5,166 nt of DNA, taken from positions 1 to 5,166 of the forward strand of contig JAUVQB010000135.1 in the NCBI GenBank assembly GCA_030598385.1, in the 5' to 3' direction. Within the stretch, counting starts at the first letter, position 1. Every line of letters begins with the position of its first letter. The stretch comes from Alphaproteobacteria bacterium. GTDB lineage: Bacteria > Pseudomonadota > Alphaproteobacteria > Kiloniellales > JAKSDN01. The notes beneath the pieces are model-generated. The model saw nothing but the letters and a program-made list of their open reading frames with translations, had not been told where the DNA came from and did not search any database. Positions 1 to 5,166 of this stretch are shown here, one piece after another. The position numbers and the translations under genes are program-made.

Positions 1-721
1 CCATGGGGTCCACGTTCTCGATGGAGCAGACGATGATGCAGTTGTCGGCGCGGTCGCGCACGACCTCCATCTCGAACTCCTTCCAGCCGAGCAGCGATTG
101 CTCGATCAAGACTTCGGAGACCGGCGATGCGCGCAGGCCCCCGGTCACGATCGTCTCGTATTCCTCGCGGTTGTAGGCGATGCCGCCGCCGGTGCCGCCC
201 AGGGTGAAGGACGGCCGGATGATCGCCGGCAGGCCTATATCCTTCAGCGCGTCGAGCGCTTGCTCGAATGTCTTGGCAAGGTAGGAGCGGGGGCAGGCGA
301 TGCCGATCTTTTCCATGGCCTGGCGAAACAGCAGGCGGTCCTCGGCCTTGTCGATGACATCGGCGACCGCGCCGATCATCTCGACGCCGTGGGCCGCCAG
401 GACCCCCTTGCGGTCGAGGGTCAGGCCCGTGTTGAGGCCCGTCTGCCCGCCCATGGTGGGCAGCAGCGCATCCGGCTTCTCGCGCTCGATGATCTTGGCC
501 ACGACCTCGGGCGTGATCGGCTCCACGTAGGTCGCGTCCGCCAGATCCGGGTCGGTCATGATGGTGGCCGGGTTGGAATTGACCAGGACCACCCGGTAGC
601 CCTCTTCCTTGAGGGCCTTGCAGGCCTGCACGCCGGAGTAATCGAACTCGCAAGCCTGACCGATCACGATCGGTCCGGCGCCGATGATCAGGACGGAGTC
701 GATGTCGCTTCGCTTCGGCAT
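1..721 (-). CDS. carB: Carbamoyl-phosphate synthase large subunit, amino-terminal part (runs off the left edge)
   Basis: Cytoplasmic synthetase subunit of carbamoyl-phosphate synthase. It uses two ATP, bicarbonate and ammonia delivered by CarA to make carbamoyl phosphate for arginine and pyrimidine synthesis. The first 240 residues are present, out of roughly 1,070 in the family, so only the start of the carboxyphosphate ATP-grasp half is seen. Visible motifs are [14 protein letters not shown] near residues 17-30, the glycine-rich ATP loop [10 protein letters not shown] at 175-184, and [12 protein letters not shown] at 212-223. Arg129, Arg169 and Glu215 fall at the same positions as the E. 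coli active-site residues. The start is the ATG at 721, giving MPKRSDI, the usual amino terminus. Only weak purine-rich sequence (GAAGAA) precedes it. It lies downstream of carA on the same strand but 323 bp away, so it may need its own promoter; none is convincing. The 3' end is cut by the window, not broken. Confidence 0.97.
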   Translation of the reverse strand, partial: MPKRSDIDSVLIIGAGPIVIGQACEFDYSGVQACKALKEEGYRVVLVNSNPATIMTDPDLADATYVEPITPEVVAKIIEREKPDALLPTMGGQTGLNTGLTLDRKGVLAAHGVEMIGAVADVIDKAEDRLLFRQAMEKIGIACPRSYLAKTFEQALDALKDIGLPAIIRPSFTLGGTGGGIAYNREEYETIVTGGLRASPVSEVLIEQSLLGWKEFEMEVVRDRADNCIIVCSIENVDPM

Positions 722-815
722 GGGCGCATTCTTCAAGGACCGCCCGCAAGCGCCCATGGGCAGCCCGAGACGGCGTGGCGAATAAGTTGTCGGCTAAAGC
801 GGCTATGTGCCACGC

Positions 816-856
816 GGGCGCCGCAATGAAAAGCCTGAAGAGGGCGCCGCAACGAA
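816..856. repeat. Imperfect 15-bp direct repeat in the carB upstream region
   Basis: The unit GGGCGCCGCAAYGAA occurs at 816-830 and again at 842-856, with 14 of 15 bases identical and a 26-bp period. Each unit contains the palindrome GGCGCC. The repeat lies in the 150-bp gap between the PLP-enzyme remnant and carB, where no gene is evident. On the carB strand it reads TTCRTTGCGGCGCCC, about 95-140 nt upstream of the carB start, so it could be a paired regulator site or simply a small duplication left by rearrangement. The sequence alone does not decide between these. The rest of 722-871 shows no convincing promoter or terminator. Confidence 0.5.
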
Positions 857-871
857 GAAATCCTTCTCCGC

Positions 872-1027
872 TTACAAGACCCGGCCCAGATCGGCGCAAA
901 TGTCCTCGGGGTCCTCCAGGCCGACGGAGAAACGAACGACTCCGTCGCCCGCGAAGGCGCGGTAGTCGTCGAGCTGCACGCCCTTGAGCGTGAACCTGAG
1001 GCCGCGGTGATGGCTCCGCTCGTTCAT
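872..1027 (-). pseudogene. Probable remnant of a Cys/Met-metabolism PLP-dependent enzyme (carboxy-terminal fragment)
   Basis: A 51-codon minus-strand frame runs from ATG at 1027 to TAA at 872. Its last 25 or so residues, including GDGVVRFSVGLEDPEDICADL, closely resemble the extreme carboxy terminus of the trans-sulfuration family (cystathionine gamma-synthase or lyase, O-succinylhomoserine sulfhydrylase, methionine gamma-lyase), whose proteins end in motifs like LVRLSVGLEDxxDLIADL. Full members are about 390-420 residues, and the PLP lysine and the rest of the fold are missing. Only 17 bp separate this frame from the carA stop, and the frame continues into carA out of phase, so there is no room for the missing part. 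The simplest reading is the 3' stub of a gene lost by deletion or rearrangement. The specific enzyme cannot be told. A genuine small protein cannot be excluded, but no clear ribosome binding site precedes the ATG. Confidence 0.6.
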
Positions 1028-1044
1028 CGATTTACCACCGGGCC

Positions 1045-2271
1045 TCAGCGATGCGCCGCGAAGGCTCCTACGTTGGCGAGGAACCGCTCGAAGAGGTAGT
1101 GGCTGTCGTGCGGCCCTGGCGAGGCCTCGGGATGGTACTGGACCGAAAAAACCGGCTGGCCCTTCAGGGCGATGCCCTCGTTGGAGCTGTCGAACAGCGA
1201 CACATGGCTCGCCGCGACCTCCGGCGGCAGGCTCTCCGGGTCGACCACGAAGCCGTGGTTCTGGCTGGTGATCTCGACCCGGCCGGTCGCCAGGTCCTTC
1301 ACCGGATGGTTGGCGCCGCGGTGTCCCAAATGCATCTTTTGGGTCCTGGCCCCGAGGGCGAGCGCCAGGATCTGATGGCCCAGGCAGATGCCGAAAATCG
1401 GCAGGTCCGGCTCGGCCAACAAGGCCTTCACGGTGGGGACCGCGTATTCGCCGGTGGCCGCGGGGTCGCCGGGGCCGTTGGAAAGGAAGACGCCGTCGGG
1501 CCGGTGCCGCAGGATATCCTCCGCCGTCGCCGTGGCCGGGACCACGGTCACCCGGCAGCCGAGGGCGGCGAGGCAGCGCAGGATATTGCGCTTGGCGCCG
1601 AAATCGACCGCGACGACGTGAAATCTCGGCGCCTCCTGGCGGCCGTAGCCGCTACCCAGCGACCAGCGCGTCTCGTCCCACGCGTAGCTCTGGGTGCAGG
1701 TCACCTCCTTGGCCAGGTCCATGCCTTCGAGGCCGGGCCAATCGGAGGCCTTGGCCCGCAGCGCCACCAAATCCAAGCCGCCGCGCGCCGGGGCTTCGGG
1801 GTCGTGTTCGATTGAGCCCTCCGGCGCCCCCAGATCGCGGATCCGGCATGTCAGGGCCCGGGTGTCGATGCCGGCGATGGCAATCAGATTGTGCGATTTA
1901 AGCCAGGCGTCCAGGCCTTGCACCGCCCGCCAGTTCGAGGGCTCCGTGATGTCGGCGCGCAGGACCAGGCCCCGGGCCGCCGGCGTCACCGTCTCGATGT
2001 CTTCGGGATTGGCGCCGATGTTGCCGATATGCGGGAATGTGAAGGTGATAATCTGGCCGGCGTAGGAAGGGTCGCTCAGGATCTCCTGGTAGCCGGTGAT
2101 GGCGGTGTTGAAGCAAACCTCGCCCACGGCCCGGCCGGTCGCGCCGAGGCCGCACCCCACGAAGGCGGAGCCGTCGGCCAGCACCAGCGCCGCGGTGGCC
2201 GTTTCAGGGCCGGGGAAAAGGCCCTGACCGGTCTCCTCGGTCAAGGCGGAAGCAGGGCCGGAGTCGTTCAT
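1045..2271 (-). CDS. carA: Carbamoyl-phosphate synthase small (glutamine amidotransferase) subunit
   Basis: Hydrolyses glutamine and channels the ammonia to CarB in the cytoplasmic carbamoyl-phosphate synthase complex. The 408-residue reading has the CPSase small-subunit domain first (about 28-160, with GEVCFNTAITGYQEILSDPSY and GNIGAN at 83-88). A class I glutaminase domain follows from about 217. The catalytic triad is visible: Cys296 in GICLGHQ, and His380 and Glu382 in QYHPEASPGPHDS. The oxyanion-side SNGPGDP is at 264-270. The family is usually about 380-400 residues. Two in-frame starts are possible. The ATG at 2307 would add 12 residues but has no Shine-Dalgarno. The ATG at 2271 has GGGGAT about 10 nt upstream and gives a length closer to the family, so it is preferred with moderate certainty. 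It is divergent from yqeY, and the remnant and carB follow it downstream. Confidence 0.96.
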   Translation of the reverse strand: MNDSGPASALTEETGQGLFPGPETATAALVLADGSAFVGCGLGATGRAVGEVCFNTAITGYQEILSDPSYAGQIITFTFPHIGNIGANPEDIETVTPAARGLVLRADITEPSNWRAVQGLDAWLKSHNLIAIAGIDTRALTCRIRDLGAPEGSIEHDPEAPARGGLDLVALRAKASDWPGLEGMDLAKEVTCTQSYAWDETRWSLGSGYGRQEAPRFHVVAVDFGAKRNILRCLAALGCRVTVVPATATAEDILRHRPDGVFLSNGPGDPAATGEYAVPTVKALLAEPDLPIFGICLGHQILALALGARTQKMHLGHRGANHPVKDLATGRVEITSQNHGFVVDPESLPPEVAASHVSLFDSSNEGIALKGQPVFSVQYHPEASPGPHDSHYLFERFLANVGAFAAHR

Positions 2272-2360
2272 GGTGAATGCGATCCCCAAGCCGGCCACCC
2301 TCGTCATAGTGGCGGCGTTTCGTGCGCCAAGACGACAAGGACGGTCGGCCGTGTGGCCTC

Positions 2361-2389
2361 TGTTTACGGGATAGGCGGGCTCGGGTCAA
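2361..2389 (-). promoter_or_regulatory. Candidate sigma-70-type promoter for carA
   Basis: On the minus strand TTGACC (2384-2389) is followed after exactly 17 bp by TAAACA (2361-2366). The -35 matches the consensus at five of six positions and the -10 at three of six, a common pattern for alphaproteobacterial promoters, which conserve the -35 better. Transcription would begin near 2354, leaving a leader of roughly 45-85 nt depending on the carA start. It lies in the divergent carA-yqeY gap, the expected place. No transcription data support it. Confidence 0.45.
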
Positions 2390-2395
2390 GCATCG

Positions 2396-2460
2396 GAGAT
2401 TCATTTTTATTCAAACAATTCAACATCTTATGTTGTTTATGTGAGATTTTGCCATTTGAC
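2396..2460. promoter_or_regulatory. AT-rich divergent intergenic island with a short palindrome
   Basis: This stretch is markedly AT-rich against the GC-rich surroundings, as expected of a promoter or operator zone serving yqeY on the right and possibly carA on the left. It contains the perfect inverted repeat CAACAT-CTT-ATGTTG (2421-2435), a second offset pair AAACAA/TTGTTT (2413-2418 and 2433-2438), and a direct repeat TTATGT (2428 and 2437). One GANTC site (GATTC, 2398-2402) is the target of the CcrM methyltransferase in many alphaproteobacteria. No -35/-10 pair for the rightward genes is good enough to call. Confidence 0.45.
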
Positions 2461-2506
2461 GCCGATTGAGCTAACCTCTCCCGCCGCCAAGGCAAAGGAG
2501 CAACGC

Positions 2507-2513
2507 AGGGGAG
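2507..2513 (+). promoter_or_regulatory. Ribosome binding site that fixes the yqeY GTG start
   Basis: AGGGGAG lies 8 nt before the GTG at 2522. It is the best Shine-Dalgarno sequence in the region and selects this GTG over the in-frame GTG at 2441, which would add 27 residues with no resemblance to the family. Confidence 0.8.
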
Positions 2514-2521
2514 CTCTGTTT

Positions 2522-2977
2522 GTGCTGCGCCAAGAGCTGAACGAGTCGCTCAAAGAGGCCATGAAGGCCAAGAATAGCTGCGCGACCTCCACCATCCGCC
2601 TGATCCTGGCAGCGCTCAAGGATCGCGACATCGCCGCCCGCACTCAAGGGTCCGACGAGAAGTTGAGCGACGACCAGATTCTCGAGGTGCTGCAGAAGAT
2701 GGTGCGCCAGCGCCGAGATTCCATCGAGATGTATGCCAAGGGAGGCCGACAGGACCTGGTGGACCGGGAGTCGCAGGAGATCGGGATCATCGAGAGATTC
2801 TTGCCCAAGCCCCTCAGCGACGCCGAATCCGCGAACGCCGTCCGGGAGGTGATCGGCGAGCTGGGCGCCAACTCCATCAAAGAGATGGGGCAGGTCATGG
2901 GCGAGCTAAAGCGCCGCCATGCGGGCCGCATGGATTTCGCAAAGGCCAGCGCCCTGGTAAAGGATGCCTTGGGGTGA
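2522..2977 (+). CDS. yqeY: GatB/YqeY domain protein
   Basis: A 151-residue, probably cytoplasmic, mostly helical protein of the YqeY family, which is about 150 residues long. The family is homologous to the tail domain of GatB, the tRNA-binding part of the Asp/Glu-tRNA amidotransferase; the role of the stand-alone protein is not firmly established. Family features are the amino terminus MLRQELNESLKEAMKAK, TIRLILAALKDRDIAAR near 24-40, MVRQRRDSIEMY at 60-71, IERFLPKPLS at 90-99, and MGQVMGELK followed by GRMDF near 122-139. There is no signal peptide or membrane segment. The GTG start is chosen from the Shine-Dalgarno sequence and the family amino terminus. It stands 200 bp ahead of dnaG on the same strand. 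Stand-alone yqeY genes near rpsU, dnaG and rpoD are a recurrent arrangement in proteobacteria, and co-transcription with dnaG is plausible. Confidence 0.93.
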   Translation: MLRQELNESLKEAMKAKNSCATSTIRLILAALKDRDIAARTQGSDEKLSDDQILEVLQKMVRQRRDSIEMYAKGGRQDLVDRESQEIGIIERFLPKPLSDAESANAVREVIGELGANSIKEMGQVMGELKRRHAGRMDFAKASALVKDALG

Positions 2978-3066
2978 AAAACGCCCTGGGATAGGACGCC
3001 TCCGGGCCGGTCACGGCCTCGATCGGGATCGCCCGCCGGCCTGTGGGGCAGAGGCACCGGCCCCGG

Positions 3067-3087
3067 TTGTCCACAGTCCTATCAACA
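3067..3087 (+). promoter_or_regulatory. Two DnaA-box-like motifs upstream of dnaG
   Basis: TTGTCCACA at 3067-3075 differs from the DnaA box TTATCCACA at one position. CTATCAACA at 3079-3087 differs at two. They lie in the same orientation, 12 bp apart, about 90-110 bp before the dnaG ATG. TTGTCC could also act as a poor -35, with TTTATG 17 bp later as a poor -10. Binding or promoter activity is inferred from the motif only, and the second site is weak. Confidence 0.35.
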
Positions 3088-3150
3088 GCTTTATGGGCGA
3101 GGCGGACGTTTCTCGCCTGTGCTGCACCCTATGTCTTTGATAGCTTGTGG
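3071..3150 (+). other. Extended nested inverted repeat (potential leader RNA hairpin) before dnaG
   Basis: Four consecutive arm pairs nest around one centre: CCACA 3071-3075 with TGTGG 3146-3150; CTATCAA 3079-3085 with TTGATAG 3137-3143; CAGC 3086-3089 with GCTG 3121-3124; and GGCGAG 3096-3101 with CTCGCC 3112-3117. That gives 22 pairs with a 10-nt terminal loop, small internal loops and one 12-nt bulge (3125-3136). No T-run follows, so it does not look like an intrinsic terminator. It ends 27 nt before the dnaG ATG. It may be an RNA structure in the dnaG leader, a processing site, or a binding-site array at DNA level. No known riboswitch class is recognised. Confidence 0.45.
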
Positions 3151-3177
3151 CGTTCTCTGGAGTCTGTTGCCGCGACC

Positions 3178-4953
3178 ATGGCCTTCCCGCCGGAATTCCT
3201 CGACGAACTGCGCGCCCGGACCGATCTCGCCGGTCTCATCGGCCGTCGTGCCAAGTTGATCAAGCGGGGCCGGGAATATACCGCCCTCTGCCCCTTTCAC
3301 AACGAGAAGACACCCTCCTTCACGGTCAGTCCGGACAAGGGCTTCTATCACTGTTTCGGCTGTGGGGCGCACGGCGACGCCATCGCCTTCCTCATGCAGA
3401 GCGAGGGCCTCAGCTTCCCCGAGTCGGTCGAGCGGCTGGCTGGGCTGGCTGGACTCGAAGTGCCGAAACCGACTCTCGAGCAGGCGGCCCGGGCCGAGCG
3501 CGGCGCCATCCTTCACGAAGCGATGGACGCGGTCTCGCTGTGGTTCTCCGAACAGCTTCAAAGCGATTCTGGTTCCGGGGCGAGAGAGTATCTGACCGAT
3601 CGCGGCCTCGATGCGGCGACGATGGCGGCTTTCCGGCTCGGCTATGCCCCGGGGCGCCGCGGCGCCCTCAAGCTGGCGATGAACGCCAAGGGGTTCGACG
3701 ACGAGGTGCTGATCGAGGCCGGCCTGATCAAGCCCTCCGAGGAGGGGCAGGCGCCGCGCGACCACTTCTACGACCGCATCGTCTTCCCGATCACCGACCG
3801 GCGCGACCGGGTGGTCGCCTTCGGCGGCCGGACGCTGGGTCAGTCCAAGGCGAAGTACATAAACTCGCCGGAGTCGCCGCTGTTCCACAAGGGCCGGATG
3901 CTCTACAACCTCGCCGGCGCCCGGCGCGCCGCCCATGACACCGGCGAGGTGCTGGTGGTCGAAGGCTATATGGACGTGATCGCCCTGGCCCAGGCGGGTT
4001 TCCAGGCCGCCGTCGCGCCCCTCGGCACGGCGATCACGGAGGAGCAGATCGGCGAGCTGTGGCGCCTCGCGCCCGAGCCTGTTATCTGCCTCGACGGCGA
4101 CGCGGCCGGCCGGCGCGCCGGCTACCGGGCGGGCGCGCGCGCGCTGGCGCACCTGCGCCCCGGAAAGTCCCTTAGATTCGCGCTTCTGCCGGAGGGCGAG
4201 GACCCCGACAGCCTGGTGCGGAACCGCGGGCCGCAGGCGCTGCGGCAGCTGCTCGAGATCGCCTTGCCTTTGTCTGGTCTGATCTGGCTGATGCACACCG
4301 AAAGACGAAGCTTCGAAACCCCGGAGCAGCGGGCAGGTCTGCGTCAGGAATTGCGCGACCGCGTCCGCGAGATTCGCGACCCCGATGTTCGGGCCGGCTA
4401 CGAAACCGAGATGGAGCGCCGATTCGACGAAGCGTTCAGCTATCGGTGGGTATCAGCATCCGACCGGAAATCCTCGGGCCGCGGATCTGGTCCACCGAAG
4501 GCTAACGCTGGCGCTCAAAAGGCGGGCCGGGGCATTCGCACTCCGCCTTCTCAGCAAATTGCTCGTTTGGAGTGGGCCCTGCTTAGCTATCTCATTAACC
4601 ATCCAGAGCTGCTTTTGGAGTTTGCCGAGGACGTGGCCAATGTACGGCTGGACAATCGCGACCTGGACCGTCTGCGTGGGGCCCTGGTCGACTTGATTGC
4701 CGGCGACCCCACTCTTGACAGTGAGGGCCTCAGATGCCACCTGGAGCAACAGGGATTTGCGGCGGCCCTTAACGGCTTGTTGAGCCTGGACGTCTATGAC
4801 CTGTTTCATTCGGCGAGGCCGGGGGCGCCGCTAGATGAGGCGCGCAAGGTTTGGCTGCCTTTGTTGGAGCACAAGGCACGCCGAGGGCCAACAAATCCGG
4901 ACGCCGAGGGTGGCCAGACCGCCACAACCGCGTCAGCGGGGGCGAGGCGATAG
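3178..4953 (+). CDS. dnaG: DNA primase
   Basis: Makes the RNA primers for chromosomal replication, working with the replicative helicase DnaB at the fork. The 591-residue protein is complete and near the usual 580-660. The amino-terminal zinc-binding domain has the CHC2 pattern Cys38, His41, Cys59 and Cys62. The RNA-polymerase-like core includes RVVAFGGR (211-218) and YINSPESPLFHKGR (227-240). The Toprim domain shows Glu262 in VVEGYMD, Asp306 and Asp308 in CLDGDAAG, and Asp342 and Asp344 in EDPDS, the metal-binding acids. A Gly/Arg/Lys-rich linker (about 430-457) leads to a helical carboxy-terminal domain (about 458-568), the expected helicase-binding part, and then a low-complexity tail. The ATG at 3178 is chosen because the protein then begins MAFPPEF as in alphaproteobacterial primases; an in-frame extension to 3043 has no family resemblance. 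Its Shine-Dalgarno is poor (GGAG about 15 nt away). It sits between yqeY and rpoD, the classical primase context. Confidence 0.98.
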   Translation: MAFPPEFLDELRARTDLAGLIGRRAKLIKRGREYTALCPFHNEKTPSFTVSPDKGFYHCFGCGAHGDAIAFLMQSEGLSFPESVERLAGLAGLEVPKPTLEQAARAERGAILHEAMDAVSLWFSEQLQSDSGSGAREYLTDRGLDAATMAAFRLGYAPGRRGALKLAMNAKGFDDEVLIEAGLIKPSEEGQAPRDHFYDRIVFPITDRRDRVVAFGGRTLGQSKAKYINSPESPLFHKGRMLYNLAGARRAAHDTGEVLVVEGYMDVIALAQAGFQAAVAPLGTAITEEQIGELWRLAPEPVICLDGDAAGRRAGYRAGARALAHLRPGKSLRFALLPEGEDPDSLVRNRGPQALRQLLEIALPLSGLIWLMHTERRSFETPEQRAGLRQELRDRVREIRDPDVRAGYETEMERRFDEAFSYRWVSASDRKSSGRGSGPPKANAGAQKAGRGIRTPPSQQIARLEWALLSYLINHPELLLEFAEDVANVRLDNRDLDRLRGALVDLIAGDPTLDSEGLRCHLEQQGFAAALNGLLSLDVYDLFHSARPGAPLDEARKVWLPLLEHKARRGPTNPDAEGGQTATTASAGARR

Positions 4954-5034
4954 GGGACGGGAAAAAGACGTCGCGTTGCCGGTTTGTCGCGGGGCAGTGC
5001 CCAGCCGGCGGCCCAGCGGCACAAATGCAGCGAG

Positions 5035-5074
5035 AGACGGCCGTGTGCAACGGGCACGGGCGCGTCTGTTTTTT
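5035..5074 (+). terminator. Probable intrinsic terminator between dnaG and rpoD
   Basis: AGACG (5035-5039) and CCGTG (5041-5045) pair with CGTCT (5063-5067) and CACGG (5055-5059). This gives a ten-pair stem with a 1x3 internal loop and a 9-nt terminal loop. A run of six T (5069-5074) begins one base after the stem. It would end or reduce dnaG readthrough 36 bp before the rpoD start. The internal loop may make it a partial terminator. Confidence 0.65.
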
Positions 5075-5096
5075 GCTATTTTCGGGGGCCTGAGTT

Positions 5097-5101
5097 AGGG
5101 G
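5097..5101 (+). promoter_or_regulatory. Ribosome binding site for rpoD
   Basis: AGGGG ends 9 nt before the ATG at 5111, a well-placed Shine-Dalgarno that supports this start. It lies downstream of the terminator-like hairpin, so it would be present on any transcript that starts or reads through in the short gap. Confidence 0.65.
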
Positions 5102-5110
5102 CGAGAGCGA

Positions 5111-5166
5111 ATGGCGACTAAGGCCAGCGAGACGACTGAAACGACGGAAAACCGCGAGGAGACGGG
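5111..5166 (+). CDS. rpoD: RNA polymerase primary sigma factor, first 18 codons (runs off the right edge)
   Basis: The frame opens with MATKASETTETTENREET and stays open to the window edge. Alphaproteobacterial RpoD proteins commonly begin with MATKA followed by an acidic, Thr/Glu-rich low-complexity stretch before region 1.1. Position immediately after dnaG is the classical place for rpoD in the macromolecular-synthesis cluster. The primary sigma factor directs RNA polymerase to housekeeping promoters. No conserved sigma region is inside the window, so the call rests on the start, the ribosome binding site and gene order. A different gene with a similar short amino terminus is possible but unlikely. 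Confidence 0.8.
   Translation, partial: MATKASETTETTENREET

Noticed and set aside
795..816. TGGCAC on the minus strand upstream of carB as a sigma-54 promoter
   Set aside because: The -12 GC element is not at the required 10-bp spacing from the GG, and no activator context is visible.
98..829. A 243-codon plus-strand frame opposite carB
   Set aside because: Mostly antisense to carB, whose motifs and E. coli-equivalent active-site residues are all present. The translation has no recognisable domain.
1051..1815. A 254-codon plus-strand frame opposite carA
   Set aside because: Antisense shadow of a well-supported amidotransferase gene, with low-complexity composition and no family resemblance.
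2456..2484. TTGACG as the -35 of a rightward yqeY promoter
   Set aside because: No acceptable -10 hexamer lies 16-18 bp downstream; the sequence there is TCCCGC.
3005..3067. GC-rich hairpins after yqeY (GGCCGG/CCGGCC around CGAT/ATCG, and ACCG/CGGT) as a yqeY terminator
   Set aside because: No T-run follows any of them, and short GC-rich self-complementarity is frequent by chance in such DNA. A Rho-dependent or processing role cannot be judged.
3091..4296. A 401-codon open frame on the minus strand opposite dnaG
   Set aside because: It lies wholly antisense to a primase with all motifs intact. Its translation is Arg/Gly/Leu/Glu-rich with no recognisable domain, as expected of antisense frames in GC-rich genes.
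4769..5098. Several short overlapping frames on both strands across the dnaG end and the dnaG-rpoD gap
   Set aside because: They overlap the dnaG carboxy terminus and the terminator, have no ribosome binding site, and read as Arg/Pro/Ala-rich shadow sequence.

Overview
This 5.2 kb, GC-rich window looks like part of an alphaproteobacterial chromosome. The evidence is the CHC2-type primase beginning MAFPPEF, the RpoD amino terminus beginning MATKA, and the gene order carA / yqeY / dnaG / rpoD. The assignment rests on recalled family resemblance, not on a database search; Rhodospirillales-like lineages would fit. No transposase, phage gene, CRISPR array, tRNA or rRNA is visible. The window is mainly conserved housekeeping genes, and the less ordinary signals lie in the gaps between them.

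Left part, minus strand (1-2271): carA is followed downstream by carB, of which only the first 240 codons are present. The two encode the glutaminase and synthetase subunits of carbamoyl-phosphate synthase, which feeds arginine and pyrimidine synthesis. They are separated by 323 bp. That gap holds a 51-codon same-strand ORF whose carboxy half resembles the extreme C-terminus of the Cys/Met-metabolism PLP-dependent enzyme family, probably a gene remnant. It also holds a 15-bp imperfect direct repeat in front of carB.

Middle (2272-2521): a divergent intergenic region between carA and the rightward genes. It carries a candidate carA promoter (TTGACC-17-TAAACA on the minus strand) and an AT-rich island with a CAACAT/ATGTTG palindrome.

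Right part, plus strand (2522-5166): yqeY (GatB/YqeY-domain protein, GTG start with a strong ribosome binding site), then dnaG (complete primase), then the first 18 codons of rpoD. This is a version of the macromolecular-synthesis cluster, with yqeY directly ahead of dnaG. The yqeY-dnaG gap contains two DnaA-box-like motifs and an unusually extensive nested inverted repeat (about 22 base pairs over 80 nt) just ahead of dnaG, which itself has a poor Shine-Dalgarno sequence. The dnaG-rpoD gap contains a probable intrinsic terminator. Together these suggest that primase is kept at low level while RpoD is expressed separately; this is inference. No clearly new multi-gene system is present.
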